Below are positions 1 through 12,700 of a stretch of DNA of 64,000 nucleotides, in pieces. The translations under genes and the position numbers were made by a program. Source of the stretch: Telmatactis stephensoni (Eukaryota > Cnidaria > Anthozoa > Actiniaria > Isophelliidae); NCBI GenBank assembly GCA_029948255.1, contig JALIZF010000942.1, positions 47,925 through 111,924 on the forward strand. Reading direction: 5' to 3'. The notes under the pieces are model-generated. The model was not told the DNA's origin, ran no database searches, and was given only the letters and a program-made list of their open reading frames with translations. Position 1 is the first letter of the stretch; each line of letters begins with the position of its first letter.

Positions 1-1830
1 TGAGCCCTCATCTGAACAATGATGTCAATGATATCACTCTAAAGCTTTACTTAAATTCAATTCACAATATTTAAATGTTACCTCAAGGCGGAAACTGGAT
101 CTCAAGAAAATTCCCCCCCCCCCCCTTTTGTTCAGGCCTCGCTATGCTCCTGCATTCATTTATTTGATATGTTGATATGTAATAAATACTTGTGAATAAA
201 GGAATGTCAGTCATGATTAATGTTTTATAATAATGAATAATTATATTTAAGGTACAAATTAATAACCTTTAGTTAGGTACGCCATACTGAATTTGGCAAC
301 AGGATATTTTTTTAGGAGGGGGGGGGGGGTTCCTGATGTTATTCGGTCTTTGTTGGTGTTGCAGGATATGTATTGTATTCAGAGTTACAGTTCTTTGTAT
401 TGTAAGTTCTTTGTATTGTAAGTTCTAACTTGTGTTTGGCTATTGTTCAGTATTGTCTTCATGGCTCAGGTGTCTCACAACACCAAGAAAAAGCCAATGA
501 ATTATTTTGCTCTTAGCTCATTTTGGCAAGGCTGTTATAATGAAAGGCATATACTAACTAAAAACATTGTATGTGCACTATGTACTACAAAGCATTTTGA
601 AAGAGTCTGTAAATATGACTTCTTTTAAGCATGGCATATTTGAGTAAAATATACTTATGGCTCCAATAGCAAGAATTATCATTTCCAATATAAATTGCAT
701 TTCAAGTGAATGGTCTTCATTTAAGCACCCTTTAACCCAGAAATATATCAAACTTCAATAAACCTTATATCTATCAGAGTAATGCCAACAGCTTTGGACA
801 AAAGAACAAATTAAGGATCAACAACCAGATGATCTGTTTTATGGAATGTTAATTTTATACCTTTATAATTAATTACTGAAAATTTTTATTGTGGACTTAT
901 GCAGACGAAATGTCAGACATTCCAATTCAACAGGGTGTTAAAAATTAAATCAGATGTGGTACAATGTGAGAATGAAAAATAGATGACACATATATCACCC
1001 ATTTTGTTATTTCCATGAGAACATCTCCATGACCAACAACACCAACCTTATGTTCAGTTCAGTTTACCTGTTTTCACATTCCCTTCAGAAGGTCAGTGAT
1101 ATCAACAGCCATTTTGAAAACCATCCCAAAGAACCCTTCAGGAGTATTGTTGTGTTACTTATTTATTGCTTCTAGATCAAATGAAGGGTTCCCTGTGAAA
1201 ACGACCTTAGTGACTTTTTGATGGATGTCCAGAGATTGATTTTTCAGCATAGGAAAGTTATTGATATAATTTTATACCATGAAAGAAACCATCAAAAATC
1301 ACTTAAGCCATTTTCATAGGGAACCCTTCAAATATCCCTTGGAATGATGTCTTAATTGTAGAACTATAATGCTCCTTTTCTCATTTCTGATTGGTTGGTC
1401 TTGAAATAGGTCATCCAAAAGACAAAAACCATTACAATACTGCCATAATCAATTTTTCTTTCCACAACAAGTTCTACACAAGAGACAAGTTTCTCTGGGG
1501 TATTTTCTCTAAGAGCGAGAAACAAGTGACAGTATGATGTCCCAGGGTTGCCAACGATGAGTCAGAACACACAGCGTTCTTTTTCATAACATGTTGTATA
1601 GGCAAAATCTTAATGATAACACACTGTTTTAGGTCGCTGCCTTATAATGTTGCATCTGATATGGACTTGCTTCAAGGCTGTGCTGTACCTCACATATCTG
1701 CAACTGGTGCCCTGAGGGAGGGCCCTTTGGACAAGTCATCCAAGCACAAAAGTTCATCACCTCAGACACCAGGGCACTGCTAATGCACAGCCTAGCTTGT
1801 GCTTTATTATGAACACACTAACTTACTCAC
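1..1830. other. Non-coding, probably intron 1 of the ceramide synthase gene
   Basis: No open reading frame here looks like a real exon. Because the ceramide synthase first coding exon ends at 1831 with a splice donor, this stretch is best read as its first intron running off the window. It holds a run of 13 C (113-125), a run of 12 G (318-329), and a weak inverted pair around the motif AAGGGTTCCCT (about 1130-1340). I could not find the second coding exon. Confidence 0.5.
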
Positions 1831-2015
1831 CGTTCAAATATAAAGCGGAAAAACATCAGAAATACTGTGACAGGAATACACAGATACAGCCCACCTAAGG
1901 ATTCAGTAATGGGTAATCTGTTGGCTTTCAATTCCTTCCATGTTATTATCTTAGGAAGCCAAATACTTTCATCCCAGAACCAATCATAGAATTCTTGGTA
2001 GCTACTCCAAACCAT
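1831..2015 (-). CDS. Ceramide synthase, first coding exon (partial gene)
   Basis: Ceramide synthases are ER membrane enzymes that join fatty acyl-CoA to a sphingoid base. This exon encodes 61 residues plus two bases of the next codon. Start ATG is at 2015 and the donor GTGAGT follows 1831. The peptide has the family N-terminus: a short head with WFWDESIWLP and ITWKEL, an acidic spacer, then a first membrane helix (about residues 42-58, LYLCIPVTVFLMFFRFIF) followed by ER. Vertebrate enzymes start the same way (WFW..ERFWLP..VTW..L, then a helix ending in FER). A possible acceptor (ATTAG) lies about 25 bases upstream of the ATG, so a separate 5' UTR exon is likely. The Homeobox-like and TLC (Lag1) domains are outside the window, so the paralogue cannot be named and integrity cannot be judged. 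Confidence 0.85.
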
Positions 2016-3639
2016 CTTCTTGGGAGTTTAGATTGCTAATTGATAACCTGTAAAATAATTATAAAATACTACTTTAATAGAGCATTTAGCACATTGTCTC
2101 AAAGCAAATACAGAGGTTGTAAATTAATACTACAAATGAAGTACTTTTAGACCAACTACGTATACACTGAAGAAGCCTAGGAGGATTAAAATAGCTTACA
2201 AGTAAAAATAGCTTGTATAATCATAGTTAATAGAGGGGTCCCCTCTATCAACTATGATATAATTAAGCAATTATGCAAACATTTTGAAAGGTCAGTTAAC
2301 CGTAGCTTAATGAATGACAAAAGAATGACATTTGAGTATTTTTCGCGTGAGTTTGTGTTGCATGGCATAATTAATAAAGCGAATATAGTTCTCTCATTGT
2401 TATAGTCACTATGGGTGCAATTGATGCGTGAATTATTCACGTTTTTTGTTCACAAACACAATACTGTCAAATAGATTAGCTTTATGTAATAACTGACTCT
2501 AAGATATAGACTTAACTGTCGCTAAAAATAATTTAAAAATTCAAATTTTTACTTCAGCAGCATCAATGCCCTGGCTCCATTCGAAGTTAAGTTTTTTGTT
2601 TGGTTGACTGAACTAGTACTCTTCGCCTTCAAAGTCACACGTGTAAGGCATCAATAGAAGTACTGAGAACTCCACAATCCGCCTCCTGTCTAAAAGAATA
2701 AATAATTCTTGTTGTACTGACTACATGCAGACTCAAAAAAGCAGACAGCTCGTGCACGATATTGATCGGATACGAAGGACAGGACAGCCACGTTTACACA
2801 GTGCTTCGATAGTTTGAGTAATTTCACAACAATTTCGGTTTACTATAACACTCAACTAAGAGATACAGGTCTTCTTTACGGCACTGTGTTTACCTGTACC
2901 TATAGCTTGCTTAGGCAAACTTGACTTTAGAGAAACCCGCCTTCGAAACCATCGAAAGTTAAACCAGACATGTCCATCACAAATGCTGAATGAGTTAAAA
3001 CAGTAAGTATAAAGCTATTAGTACGATCTACCAAAATACTCACTCAAAATTCACTAAATCTTAAAGTTATTTTCCACTATTCTGCGAAAACATTCCTGGA
3101 TAGCCTCTATGAACGTGAAGCTTCCCGTCGAGCTGGACACGCTTACGTAAGACAACGGTTTACTGGAACGTGCTGCAAATCCGTCGCTCCAGCATGCAAT
3201 CAAAGACCATCAAACATCTGCTCGCGCAGATTCGGGATCATCTCTCTGATGACATGTAGTATGTCTCGAAACGTCTTTATGCATTTTTAATATTTTTTGT
3301 CTAGTCTACCATAAAATACAAAAATACTTTAGGTCAAGTTTATGTAATCAAGTGAAAATCAGTTCCAAATTGATCATCTAAATTCGCAACCCCCACCCCC
3401 CCCCCCCCCCCCACTCCCCCCGCTCTCTCCAAAGTTCAGCCAGGAGTCCATGGTTCGGCATCGGTTTTAATATTGCAGAATGTTTCCTCGATCCTTTTTG
3501 GCTTTCATACGACACTACAACACTATGGACCACTAATTCCAGGAAGACAGTTATGTTTCTTTTTCTTTTTCTTTTACACAATCTGAGTTCTCCCCTAGCG
3601 GAGCGAGGTAAGAGGCCTGGGTCTGGTCTAATGGTAACT
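2016..3639. other. Upstream region of the ceramide synthase gene
   Basis: No coding exon is visible. It contains a short perfect palindrome centred near 2238 (ATCATAGTTAATAGAGGGG and its complement) and a run of 17 C (3396-3412). A non-coding first exon and promoter of the ceramide synthase gene probably lie here, but I cannot place them. Confidence 0.4.
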
Positions 3640-4441
3640 GATGATGATGATAACACAGGCTTACCAGTCTCTGCATGAGTGGAGGGAGTAGTGTGGGCTT
3701 CCTGTGTTATCTGAATGACCGTTAATTTGCTTATTGAACTACGATCGAATTTCTCCTCTAGATTCCTCTTTCCTTTGACTTTTTGTGTATTTTTTTTTTC
3801 AATAATAATACAGATCATGAGTTAAAGATGGGTTTGTGTTGTGTATTTTGCCCTAAAAGCCTCAATAATAGCGGTTTTAGGCCTTCTACTTTCGGGAGGT
3901 CATTTCATGTCACGGGCTTAGTGAAGAAAGGAGTAAAAAACACAAAAAGTCAAAGGAAAGAGGAATCTAGAGGAGAAATTCGATCGTAGTTCAATTTAAC
4001 AAATTGAAGATAGTTTTCCATTGTCAGTACTCTTATTAATCATGGATGACGTCAAAAAATGTTCAAAACTAAAGTGGAACCACGAGCGCAGCGAGTGGTT
4101 TCACTGCTAAGTTTTGGACATTTTTTGACGTCATCCATGATTAATAAGAGTACTGACAATGGAAAACTATCTTCAATTTGTTTTTTACAACATTATCTTA
4201 GATCTTTTCCGTCCAAATCTGTTTGAAAAACTGTTCCAAACGTTTTTCTGTAAGGACGAGCGTGACATGTTGGCGTCAGCTATTGTCAGTACTCTTATTA
4301 ACAATGGCTCTCGGCCAATCAGATTGCAAGATTTTAGTCAAATGTTGTAAAAAAGCAAATTAACGGTCATTCAGATAACACAGGAAGCCCACACTACTCC
4401 CTCCACTCATGCAGAGATTGGTAAGCCTGTGATGATAACAA
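3640..4441. mobile_element. Nested fold-back element, about 800 bp
   Basis: The ends are inverted copies: the segment with ACACAGGCTTACCAGTCTC, GGGAGTAGTGTGGGCTTCC and CCGTTAATTTGC (about 3651-3732) returns as its complement at 4351-4441. Inside it, TCAAAGGAAAGAGGAATC and flank (3943-3996) is the complement of 3720-3785. A second inner pair flanks 4080, built around TGACGTCATCCATGATTAA. No transposase frame is present. It resembles a non-autonomous fold-back transposon or MITE; the 146-codon minus-strand frame across its left half is a by-product of the repeat. Confidence 0.75.
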
Positions 4442-4589
4442 TGCGACGTCATTCATTTTTGATAGAAAGAAAGGCTGGTTTCAGCTGGTTTCAACATTTC
4501 TGATAGTTTCGCATTACTGACTCGGAAAAGAAGGGGAAAAACATATTGACTTCAAAATAATTATTATGTGCAATTTACAGTTTTCATCA

Positions 4590-4765
4590 TGTAATGAAAA
4601 TAAAATAAATAAATAAATAAACAAACAAGCAAAACAAACAAACAAGTAAATAAATAAACAGATAAATCAATCAATTGAATAAATGAATAAATAAAAATAA
4701 AACAAAAACAAAAACAAAACAAACAAATAAATAAATAAAAAACACATAAATAAACATTTTAAGCC
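4590..4765. repeat. A-rich (AAAT)/(AAAC) degenerate microsatellite
   Basis: About 175 bases of interrupted AAAT, AAAC and AAAAC units on the plus strand, low complexity, with no coding potential. Confidence 0.85.
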
Positions 4766-4979
4766 AAAGCCGAAAAGAGAAAGAAGCAGCAGCTGCCCAT
4801 ACTGCTTTTCGGTCTCAGGGATCGAAATTTTTGGAACTTTTAACTAGAGTCCCGTAAATAACAGTCTTTTATCTGCAATAGACTGAAAGAGACCAGAAAT
4901 CCAATTAATAAATCAGTTTAATTCACTTACGATTCAGATCTGACACTAGTGCTAAAGCGAGTAAAGGAAGGTCCGATAT

Positions 4980-5235
4980 AGACTGAAAAAAATGTTTGCA
5001 TGAACGATCAAAGGAAGTCTCAATGAATGACCGAAATTTGAATGATAAAAAAGTCTGAATGAATGACTGATAGTGAAAGAGAGTTTGAATGAATGACAAA
5101 GAAAAGTCTGAACGAAGGACCGATGGAAAAAAGTTTGAATGAATGATCAAAGAAAGTCTGAATGGATGACCGAAAGACTGAAAAGGTTTTATGAATAATC
5201 AAAAAAATGTCTGAATGAATGATCTCTGAATATGA
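4980..5235. repeat. Degenerate tandem repeat with a TGAATGAATGA core
   Basis: About eight diverged units of roughly 30 bases, each with TGAATGAATGA(C/T) followed by an A/G-rich stretch with AAAGTCTGAA. The frames that cross it (repeated IHS.F/FIQT peptides on the minus strand) are repeat artefacts. Confidence 0.8.
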
Positions 5236-5432
5236 TACGCCGAAAAAAAAAGATCGAATGTTCAAAGTTTTTCCAGTTCATTATAAGTTATATTTACTTT
5301 AATATTTAATATATAATATATGATATTTTTAAAATATACTTAAACACGTACCAGTTTGTGTGGAGCGAGGGTCGCCGGATAGCACGCGTTCCGTCCGCCA
5401 TAAAAATCATCATGGATTGATGGACAGTTGGA

Positions 5433-5509
5433 TGGGTGTTTGGATGGATGGATGGATGGATGGATGGGTGGATGGATGGATGGATGGATGGGTGGATGGA
5501 TGGATGGTT
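5433..5509. repeat. (TGGA)n microsatellite
   Basis: Near-perfect TGGA/TGGG tetranucleotide array of about 70 bases. It produces artificial WMDG and IHPS reading frames on the two strands. Confidence 0.95.
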
Positions 5510-5699
5510 AATACTAATAATGACCATTATACACCTTACAACAGAACATCATGGCATCCTTCACCAAGCAATCCATCTGCAACATCATCTACATCTCATA
5601 CCAGGTATCAGCAACTTTTGAATGACACTTTTATATAGATCAGTGTACTAGTTATGCATTAAAGTGCAATAAAATGTTTCCATTTTCATGCACATATCT

Positions 5700-6972
5700 T
5701 ATTCGCTATTAAAAAGGTATATCGGGATCAGCTGGGATCGGCTGGGATCAGGGATCAAAATAAGAGAACATTTTGGATCAAGGATCAGAAGTTTTGTCCA
5801 AAAAAACGGGATCACGTGTGAAAAAACGTACCATGTCACGACCCTGAAGTCGTCACCTATTTATTCCTTCTCTTCGCAATTGAATACGTGAATGCGGTTA
5901 ATGCACACACTTTGTTACGATTGCAGATTTGGGATTCCTGTGGGAATTAATCGCGATCACTTTCCTAAAGCTTATGTATTCGCCCTGGCACGTTCCCAGT
6001 CGGGGACGAAATATGTAGTTACCTGTATGGATGTGTGTGCATATGGCACATAGTGCTATCATACATATACATATATATACGGCGTATAGCTATATAAATA
6101 TTGTTGATATTGTATAACTTTTTTGGCCTAACATTCAGCTGAGACTTCCTTTGATCATTCAATTCAAAGTTGTTGTTTTTTTCTATCGGTCCTTCATTCA
6201 GACTTTCTTTGATCACAATTCATGCATATTAACACTAATTTTTCGCGGAAAAAAAAACAGTCTCGTTTACCAGTATGAAAGGGTACGGCTGATACCGGAA
6301 ATATACAATTCCATGCAGCCCTAGAATCGATAGATCTAGACACTGTTCTTCTCATAAAAACTCCATTATTGGCTTTTGAGAACATGTCAGTGCTTGTGCT
6401 TACACATTCTGAAATGAATAAGGCTAGGGTTGGGTCAGGATAATAATATCCACTTTAGTCACCTACAGTGACTACCTGCCTGTCGCCGCGAAACAAATGG
6501 TCGAACGGTCGAACGATTATTCATATCCCTTTGAGTGGTTGCTTACCGGAGAAAAAAATACAAAAGAATGTGTCAAATTTGGTCGCGGTGGCTAAGAAAT
6601 ATTATCAGTGCTTGCTTGCAGAAACAACACGGTTATTTGCGGCCGTCGCTTGTGGGAGGAAGTCAGGATCTCTAACGAGAACTAGGTGGTCGTCGCTAGG
6701 AAAGAGAGTTCAGGCTCATAACATGGTATATTTTCGTGTCACTGATCCCAGGTTTTTACGGAAATTTTGGTCCCCGAGCCCATATTTTTAGAAATTTTTG
6801 ATTCCTGATCCTTGGTGCAAAAAACTGAGCTGATCCCTGATCCTGACCCAATGTACCTGATCCTCGATCCCTACCATTTGATCCCTGAGCCCTGCATGGC
6901 CTCTGATCCCTGATCCTGGCCATAATTTGGGGCTTGATCCATCTATCCATGATCCCATATACCATGTTACGA
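5700..6972. mobile_element. Diverged fold-back element rich in GGGATCA / TGATCCC
   Basis: Left part (5715-5865) repeats GGGATCAGCTGGGATC-like units and ends with ACGGGATCACGTGTG and CATGTCACGACCCTGA. The right part (6715-6972) carries the complement in the same order: AACATGGTATATTTTCGTG, then many TGATCCCTGATCC units. The arms are diverged, so the element is old. The central 6000-6700 stretch shows nothing I recognise. Confidence 0.6.
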
Positions 6973-6979
6973 GCCTGAG

Positions 6980-8530
6980 GGTTGGTATGTACTAGTATCT
7001 TCGATCTGAAAATCGCGTCGAAAACTACACATATCAGACTTGAGACGGTGTCAGCGGGGACGGTACCCTATTCTGACTTGTTTATCACAAAACGCGACAT
7101 GTATACAGGTATCAGTTACCGAAAATGCAACGATTAGAGCGGTCACCGCACGGTACGGTTACACGTACGGTACGGTTACGGCAGAATTTTCGAATGGTTT
7201 TATAGAAATTAATTAAATTACGCGGTACTGACACGGTCACGGTACGGACCGTACCATTTAATTTCCCACTCTATATATATACTGAAATCCGCTCTTTTTC
7301 ATTTGCGGCGGTGAAATGCAGTAAATCACGACTCAGGAGATTCCATATAATACATGCGCGAAATTAACCATCTAATTAAGGCACGAGTCCTTAGTAAATT
7401 GGCGCCAGAGATCATCCTTACTATCATAAATTAATCATTTCTTAAAAGTTCAATTCACTGCAGGATAAGCAGGTGGGCTGGATCATGTCATGAACGGCAC
7501 CATACTCAATGTTGAGATTATATACGGGATTCCCGAAAATCGACCCGCAATTAGATTTTGAACTGATAAACTGGTAATTCGTCGATGTATATTCCGAATT
7601 AATATGAATCGTTTTAAAATATAAGCTCGATTCGATCTAAAACTATGATAATTTATTCTATTTTTACTATTTTTATTTTCTGGTTATTATTTAATTGGAC
7701 GTAGCAATAGACTGAATGGGACGTTAAAATTTAAATAATACGAATAGGTTGACATATCGCATAGATGAAAGAAACGCCGTCTTATTTGAATTGATACTGC
7801 CTAAAACTGATCATATGTTATCGATATCCAAAGCCAATAGTCAGTAAGACCTTTAATAAGGACCGATTAAACACTGTTGATTAATAAACGAAATTGAAAT
7901 GTCAAATTAAACTAAAATACTGAATTGAATAAACAAACAAATTAACCAACCTTGATTTCAGTTTAAGCAAATCAAATCAATTCACAGCTATTCGCCTTCC
8001 GTGTAGATTGTGCTGCCTCTTCGCTGTTTGTTCAGTGACCCACCACGATATCGAAGTAGACGGCGTGTTGTCGACAAGAAAGATACACCTGTATCTCGTT
8101 CACCAGTTTTGACCAGCACTATAGTTCGAAGTTCTAAGCCTTGATTTGACGTGGAATCATAATATTTTGGAGTAAAAATTGATCATAATTTGAAAAACAA
8201 GTGAAGTGTTTTCAGAATACGTATAAGAAAATTATGAAGCTGAACTTACTATTCTTCTTCTTGTAGTGCCGTCGTTTTGTTCTTTTGCCTCTAGATTTTG
8301 GCTTGGGTACAAAAATTGGGATCAGCGACCGAAAACAGTGCCGCCAATTTTGTTTAAACTAGGAAACCAAATTTTGACCGGATAGTCGAAGAAGAATCTG
8401 CTTTTCGTCCAAACACTCGGATATTATATAAGCGGAATCGCCTAGTACGCTCGTTGCGGCTTGAAACGCTTCTTTTCAGTTATAGGGTTGGCCGGATGGG
8501 TTTTCTGTTTTTCTGTTAAAGTATTGTTCA
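6980..8530. other. Non-coding stretch with CGGTACGG-type repeats
   Basis: No supported gene. At 7130-7260 there is a small cluster of CGGTACGG / CGGTACGGTTAC units in both orientations. A TATA-like string ATTATATAAG lies at 8424-8433, about 100 bases before the weak plus-strand exon candidate at 8534. Otherwise nothing stands out. Confidence 0.4.
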
Positions 8531-8533
8531 AAC

Positions 8534-8767
8534 ATGGACGCACATCTGTCTACCGAAAAAAAATCCTTTCAAATCCCCCGGAACTCAATAACTGGCCAAC
8601 GAAATTCCTATTATGTAAACCAAATAGATCCGTTAGCTCGAGTGAGCCTCGATTTAAATGATAAAACAATTTGCCAAGTACAAACTTCTAGGGCTTTTAG
8701 GAGCCCAAACAAGGCCTATTCAAGCGTCAGTAAAATAAGTAAAGGCCGGATTGATGGACAAAACAGG
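8534..8767 (+). CDS. Weak candidate first exon, unknown protein
   Basis: An ATG-started frame of 78 codons ends exactly at a plausible donor (AACAGG|GTATGC) in phase 0. The peptide is polar and not repetitive (contains YYVNQIDPLARVSLDLNDK). A TATA-like ATTATATAAG sits about 100 bases upstream. I do not recognise the family. I found only a doubtful next exon (acceptor TTTCAG at 8817-8822, reading TASGINYVPFSW), which runs into a palindromic element. It may be a chance frame or the remnant of a gene. Confidence 0.2.
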
Positions 8768-8860
8768 GTATGCGCTTAAATTATTTTATAATGGTATTCA
8801 TCAATTACTGAAGAGCTTTCAGACAGCTTCTGGAATAAATTACGTTCCATTCTCTTGGTA

Positions 8861-8930
8861 CCATCCTCGTTCCCAGGCCCTTCTCCAAAAAAATCGAAAG
8901 CTAAGAAGGGCCTGGGAACGAGGATGTCTT
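8861..8930. repeat. Short hairpin element (CCTCGTTCCCAGG family)
   Basis: TCCTCGTTCCCAGGCCCTTCT pairs with AGAAGGGCCTGGGAACGAGGA across a loop of about 20 bases. A related hairpin with the same CTCGTTCCCAGG arm occurs at 46673-46726, so this is a small dispersed family. Confidence 0.8.
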
Positions 8931-9653
8931 GGTACAAGAACATCAATACGGATTATTTCAGTCCAAGAAACTTGACCCTTGGTCCTGCAATTTTCAAAGA
9001 AAATAATACCTTTCCCAGGAAATTAAATTTTTTATTTGCTTAGAAAAAAAAAAAAAAAAGAGGAAGAGGACATGGGTAAAATATCTCAAATTTGGAGGAA
9101 TTGCAAGGGAGTAGAGCATGCAAAATTTACTACCGACAATGTTGAGGTTATGGCGGTTAATTTTTTCCTTCATTGGAATTGACGGTAAAAAATCATAGCG
9201 TTTGACGACTGACGATTGACCCATTGAGACGCTCTAAAAAACCCGGAATTTCAAGGAACGAATTTGAAGTGTTGCAATATTTCATGTTGGATTTCCGTGG
9301 GATCAAGACAGACCTCCTCGTCGGATTTATTTTAGAATGGCCAAAGTTGTTCCAGCTTGTACTGTTTACTGTACCGCGTGCTGTAGCTGAGCCTGGATAA
9401 ACTCTTTTCACTTCGAATGTATACTAAAAGTAGGACGTACAAACTATAATCTTTTAACGTATCGGTCGGTCGGTTGGTCACGATTGAAAACATAACTTCT
9501 TAGTCCCTGCCCAGGCCAAAGGTACAAAAATATACATAGGAAGCGATTTTGATATCCCATTCTCGCTGCCTAGCTCCGCTCACACCCAAAATATCGACTA
9601 GAAACGACTAGAAACGAATGTTTTCACTCATTTTTTGCCATTCCGAAAGCAAG

Positions 9654-9704
9654 TTTATTTAGTCATACATTTGAGTTAGAAGAAATATAGTTTTACATTT
9701 TATT
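9654..9704 (-). promoter_or_regulatory. Polyadenylation signals of the RRS1-type gene
   Basis: Two AATAAA hexamers on the minus strand lie 11 bases (9704-9699) and 56 bases (9659-9654) past the stop codon. The second is at the more usual distance. Confidence 0.55.
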
Positions 9705-9714
9705 GTTTCAAATG

Positions 9715-12700
9715 TCAAGTCTTTCTTCCCTTTTTCCCGCCTTTTCGTCCTGATTGTCTTCCTTGTTTCGACGTTGAGGATTTCTTGCCTGTTCCTTTCT
9801 TCCCGCCTTTCTTTTTCTCACTACCTTTTTTCTTGTTCCTCTCAGCGGCGCTATAAAACAAAAAGTATGTTTACAGTGCGTGTAGATATTACGTTTACCT
9901 TTACGTTTGCGGTACGTTTACGTTTACAGTTACGTTTACGACAAGAGTAGTTTTTACCCGGGACAATGTCACAAACTTCTTTTCGTGCCAAGATAAAATG
10001 AACTATCGCGTTTCGAATAGTCGTTCCGGTGTTGAAGCCGGATAAATTATCGTCAGGTCGAAAAGGTCTCAACTAAAAATCATGTGAACAGCAAGAAAGC
10101 AATGACCAGACCACCAAGGTGAAATTCGTCGTTCACTTGGACCGGCCATTTTGGGCCGTTTGGAACGGAAGCTTAGCGTCTAAAATACTTTAACGCGCTG
10201 TAAATATAGACTACTTCAAACAGGAAAGTTTGAATAATAAAAAAATACCACTGAAAAAAAAAAAGGAATGGCAATTTTTAATCCGTTGTAGGGTCTATCT
10301 GAGCTTGTTACCAAAAAGTGAAAAGGGTCAATTACGTTTCCGGTACAGGTTCTAACTTGCTTTTTTTTGCATTAAAAAAATCCAGTGTATAATCATTCAG
10401 CAGGATATCCTGCGAGCAGGGTATCAGCAAGATGGTCTTTTAGTTTAGAAACGTGCCCAACGTACATCAACAACACCGCATACAGTGTGTAATGGGTTCC
10501 GTCAAACGGGTATATCCCCTATTTTACCTACTTCCCTCAGAGGGTATAGTGTCGGTTTGAAAATGAATATTAAACTTTTCTATACTGTATGGGTCTGGTA
10601 ATGGGTCTGGTTTTCAATTGTGCTTACACAAAGCTAAATATAAAGATGCGGGGTCATGATGCAATTTGTCTTGCTGTTGGGTACAATATCAGAATTATAC
10701 ACCGTGTGTCCAGCCCTGCAAATATTGCGTGCGCATTACGTTGTGAGCACCAGTTTTACATCTGGGGCCCGTTTCTCGAAAGATCCGATAACTCTACGGG
10801 TGTTTCTCGAAGCACACGTTATGTTCAATTGCTATGATTTACAGGCAAGCTTACGGGTGCTCGCGCACTCCCGTAATTTTTCCGCGTAAATTAGTGAATG
10901 GCCCGTAAAGTTATCGCGTCTTTCGAGAAAGGGGCTCCTGGTTCTGCATTGTTGCGCACAACAAACTGTATCGTGGTAGATGTATGTACTTCTGATCGTG
11001 AGCGAAGTAAGAAGTGATCTTGGTACTAACATTTATATATCTTTGTAAACTTGGCTGCACATACTGACATTTCAGGAAAATTAGCATTGTGTGACACACC
11101 CAAAACTATTTTATTATACGCAACGTCACAAGAAATGTTGTTTCGTGTGTGTCTGGTCCTTACCAGAAAAATAATCACTTCTTAAGGCGCATTACACAGT
11201 GCGATTTTTTCTGTAAATTTGTCTCGCAATAAATTTGCCATATAAGTTATACGAACCATTGGAGGGATGTTACACGTCACAATGCCAAAAATGTTACTGC
11301 AATCGTTTCCAATTTAAATATTGTTTGGTACTGCAATGGTTCGTGCAACTTGTTTCCCAACGCCATTTCGAGACAAGTAGCAGTGCAGCAGGTAACAACA
11401 CCTTTCAAGAAGTTGAAAATGACCTATTTTGGTGGGAGTGAAACAGTTCGGGAATTCGGCTCAAGTTTACCCCAAAAATTTACCACCATCCTAAATCTGC
11501 ATTAATTTTACAATAATTCTCTTTTTATCATACAATACCTTTGTTGTATCTGTGTTAGATGCTGTCCAACAGCCTACAGACAAAAACATTTCATAATCAA
11601 ACTTTCATTTCCACTATCAAATTCAATATGACTCTTTAAAAAGGTGTATAATGGAAGATCATCACATGTACACATCCACCATGGCACTCAATTTTGTCTA
11701 CACAGAAGCTCATCTCTGCAAGACCCCTCTCTTGTACAAACAACGACCAAAGGCAGATCAACCCCAAAACAGACTTTTTAGAGCAATTAATTGCTGGTGC
11801 ATTTATCATAACATTAGTAACAGTTGTAGTGAAACTAAACAAGTACAATAATGTTTGTCGACTGTAGTGTAGTAGCTTCTACCACAAAGGGGGTGGGTGC
11901 AACTCCTATCCCAACTTTATCCCAGAAAAGCTGATATTGATTATTACAACTGGGTAGTCTCATATTGCCAAAGGTTCAACCACAAGGGTAGGGGAGGGTA
12001 CCACTCCTATCCCAACTTTACCCCAGCAATTCCAGTACTCGTTTATACAGCTGAGTAGTCTCATATTCCCAAAGGTTCAACCACAAGGATATGGGTAATT
12101 GCCACTCCTTTACCCCAGCAATGCTGGTGCTCATTTATCTCATATTCCCAAAGGTTCAACCACAAGGGTAGGGGTGGGTACCACTCCTATCCCAACTTTA
12201 CCCCAGCAATTCCAGTACTCATTTATACAGCTGAGTAGTCTCATATTCCCAAAGGTTCAACCACAAGGATATGGGTAATTGCCACTCCTTTACCCCAGCA
12301 ATGCTGGTGCTCATTTATCTCATATTCCCAAAGGTTCAACCACAAGGGTAGGGGTGGGTACCACTCCTATCCCAACTTTACCCCAGCAATTCCAGTACTC
12401 ATTTATACAGCTGAGTAGTCTCATATTCCCAAAGGTCCTATCACTAGCCAGGGTAGAAGTGGGTTCCACTCCTACATGTATATCCCAACTTCACACCAGC
12501 AATGCTAGTACTCATTTATACAGCTGAGTAGACTGAAGTAAAATCACATAAAACGTTATACTCAACGACACAAACACAGTGATATGTACCAGGCAGTCTG
12601 TCAACCTAACTACTAGGCTGGCCACTGTCACTTACACAAACAAGTTTTTAGATTAAAGTAAATAATACCATGATCACCTCGGGATCTATTGTTTTTGGAG

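Noticed and set aside
3378..3818. 146-codon minus-strand frame
   Set aside because: It crosses a poly-C run and the arm of a fold-back element; the peptide has no domain.
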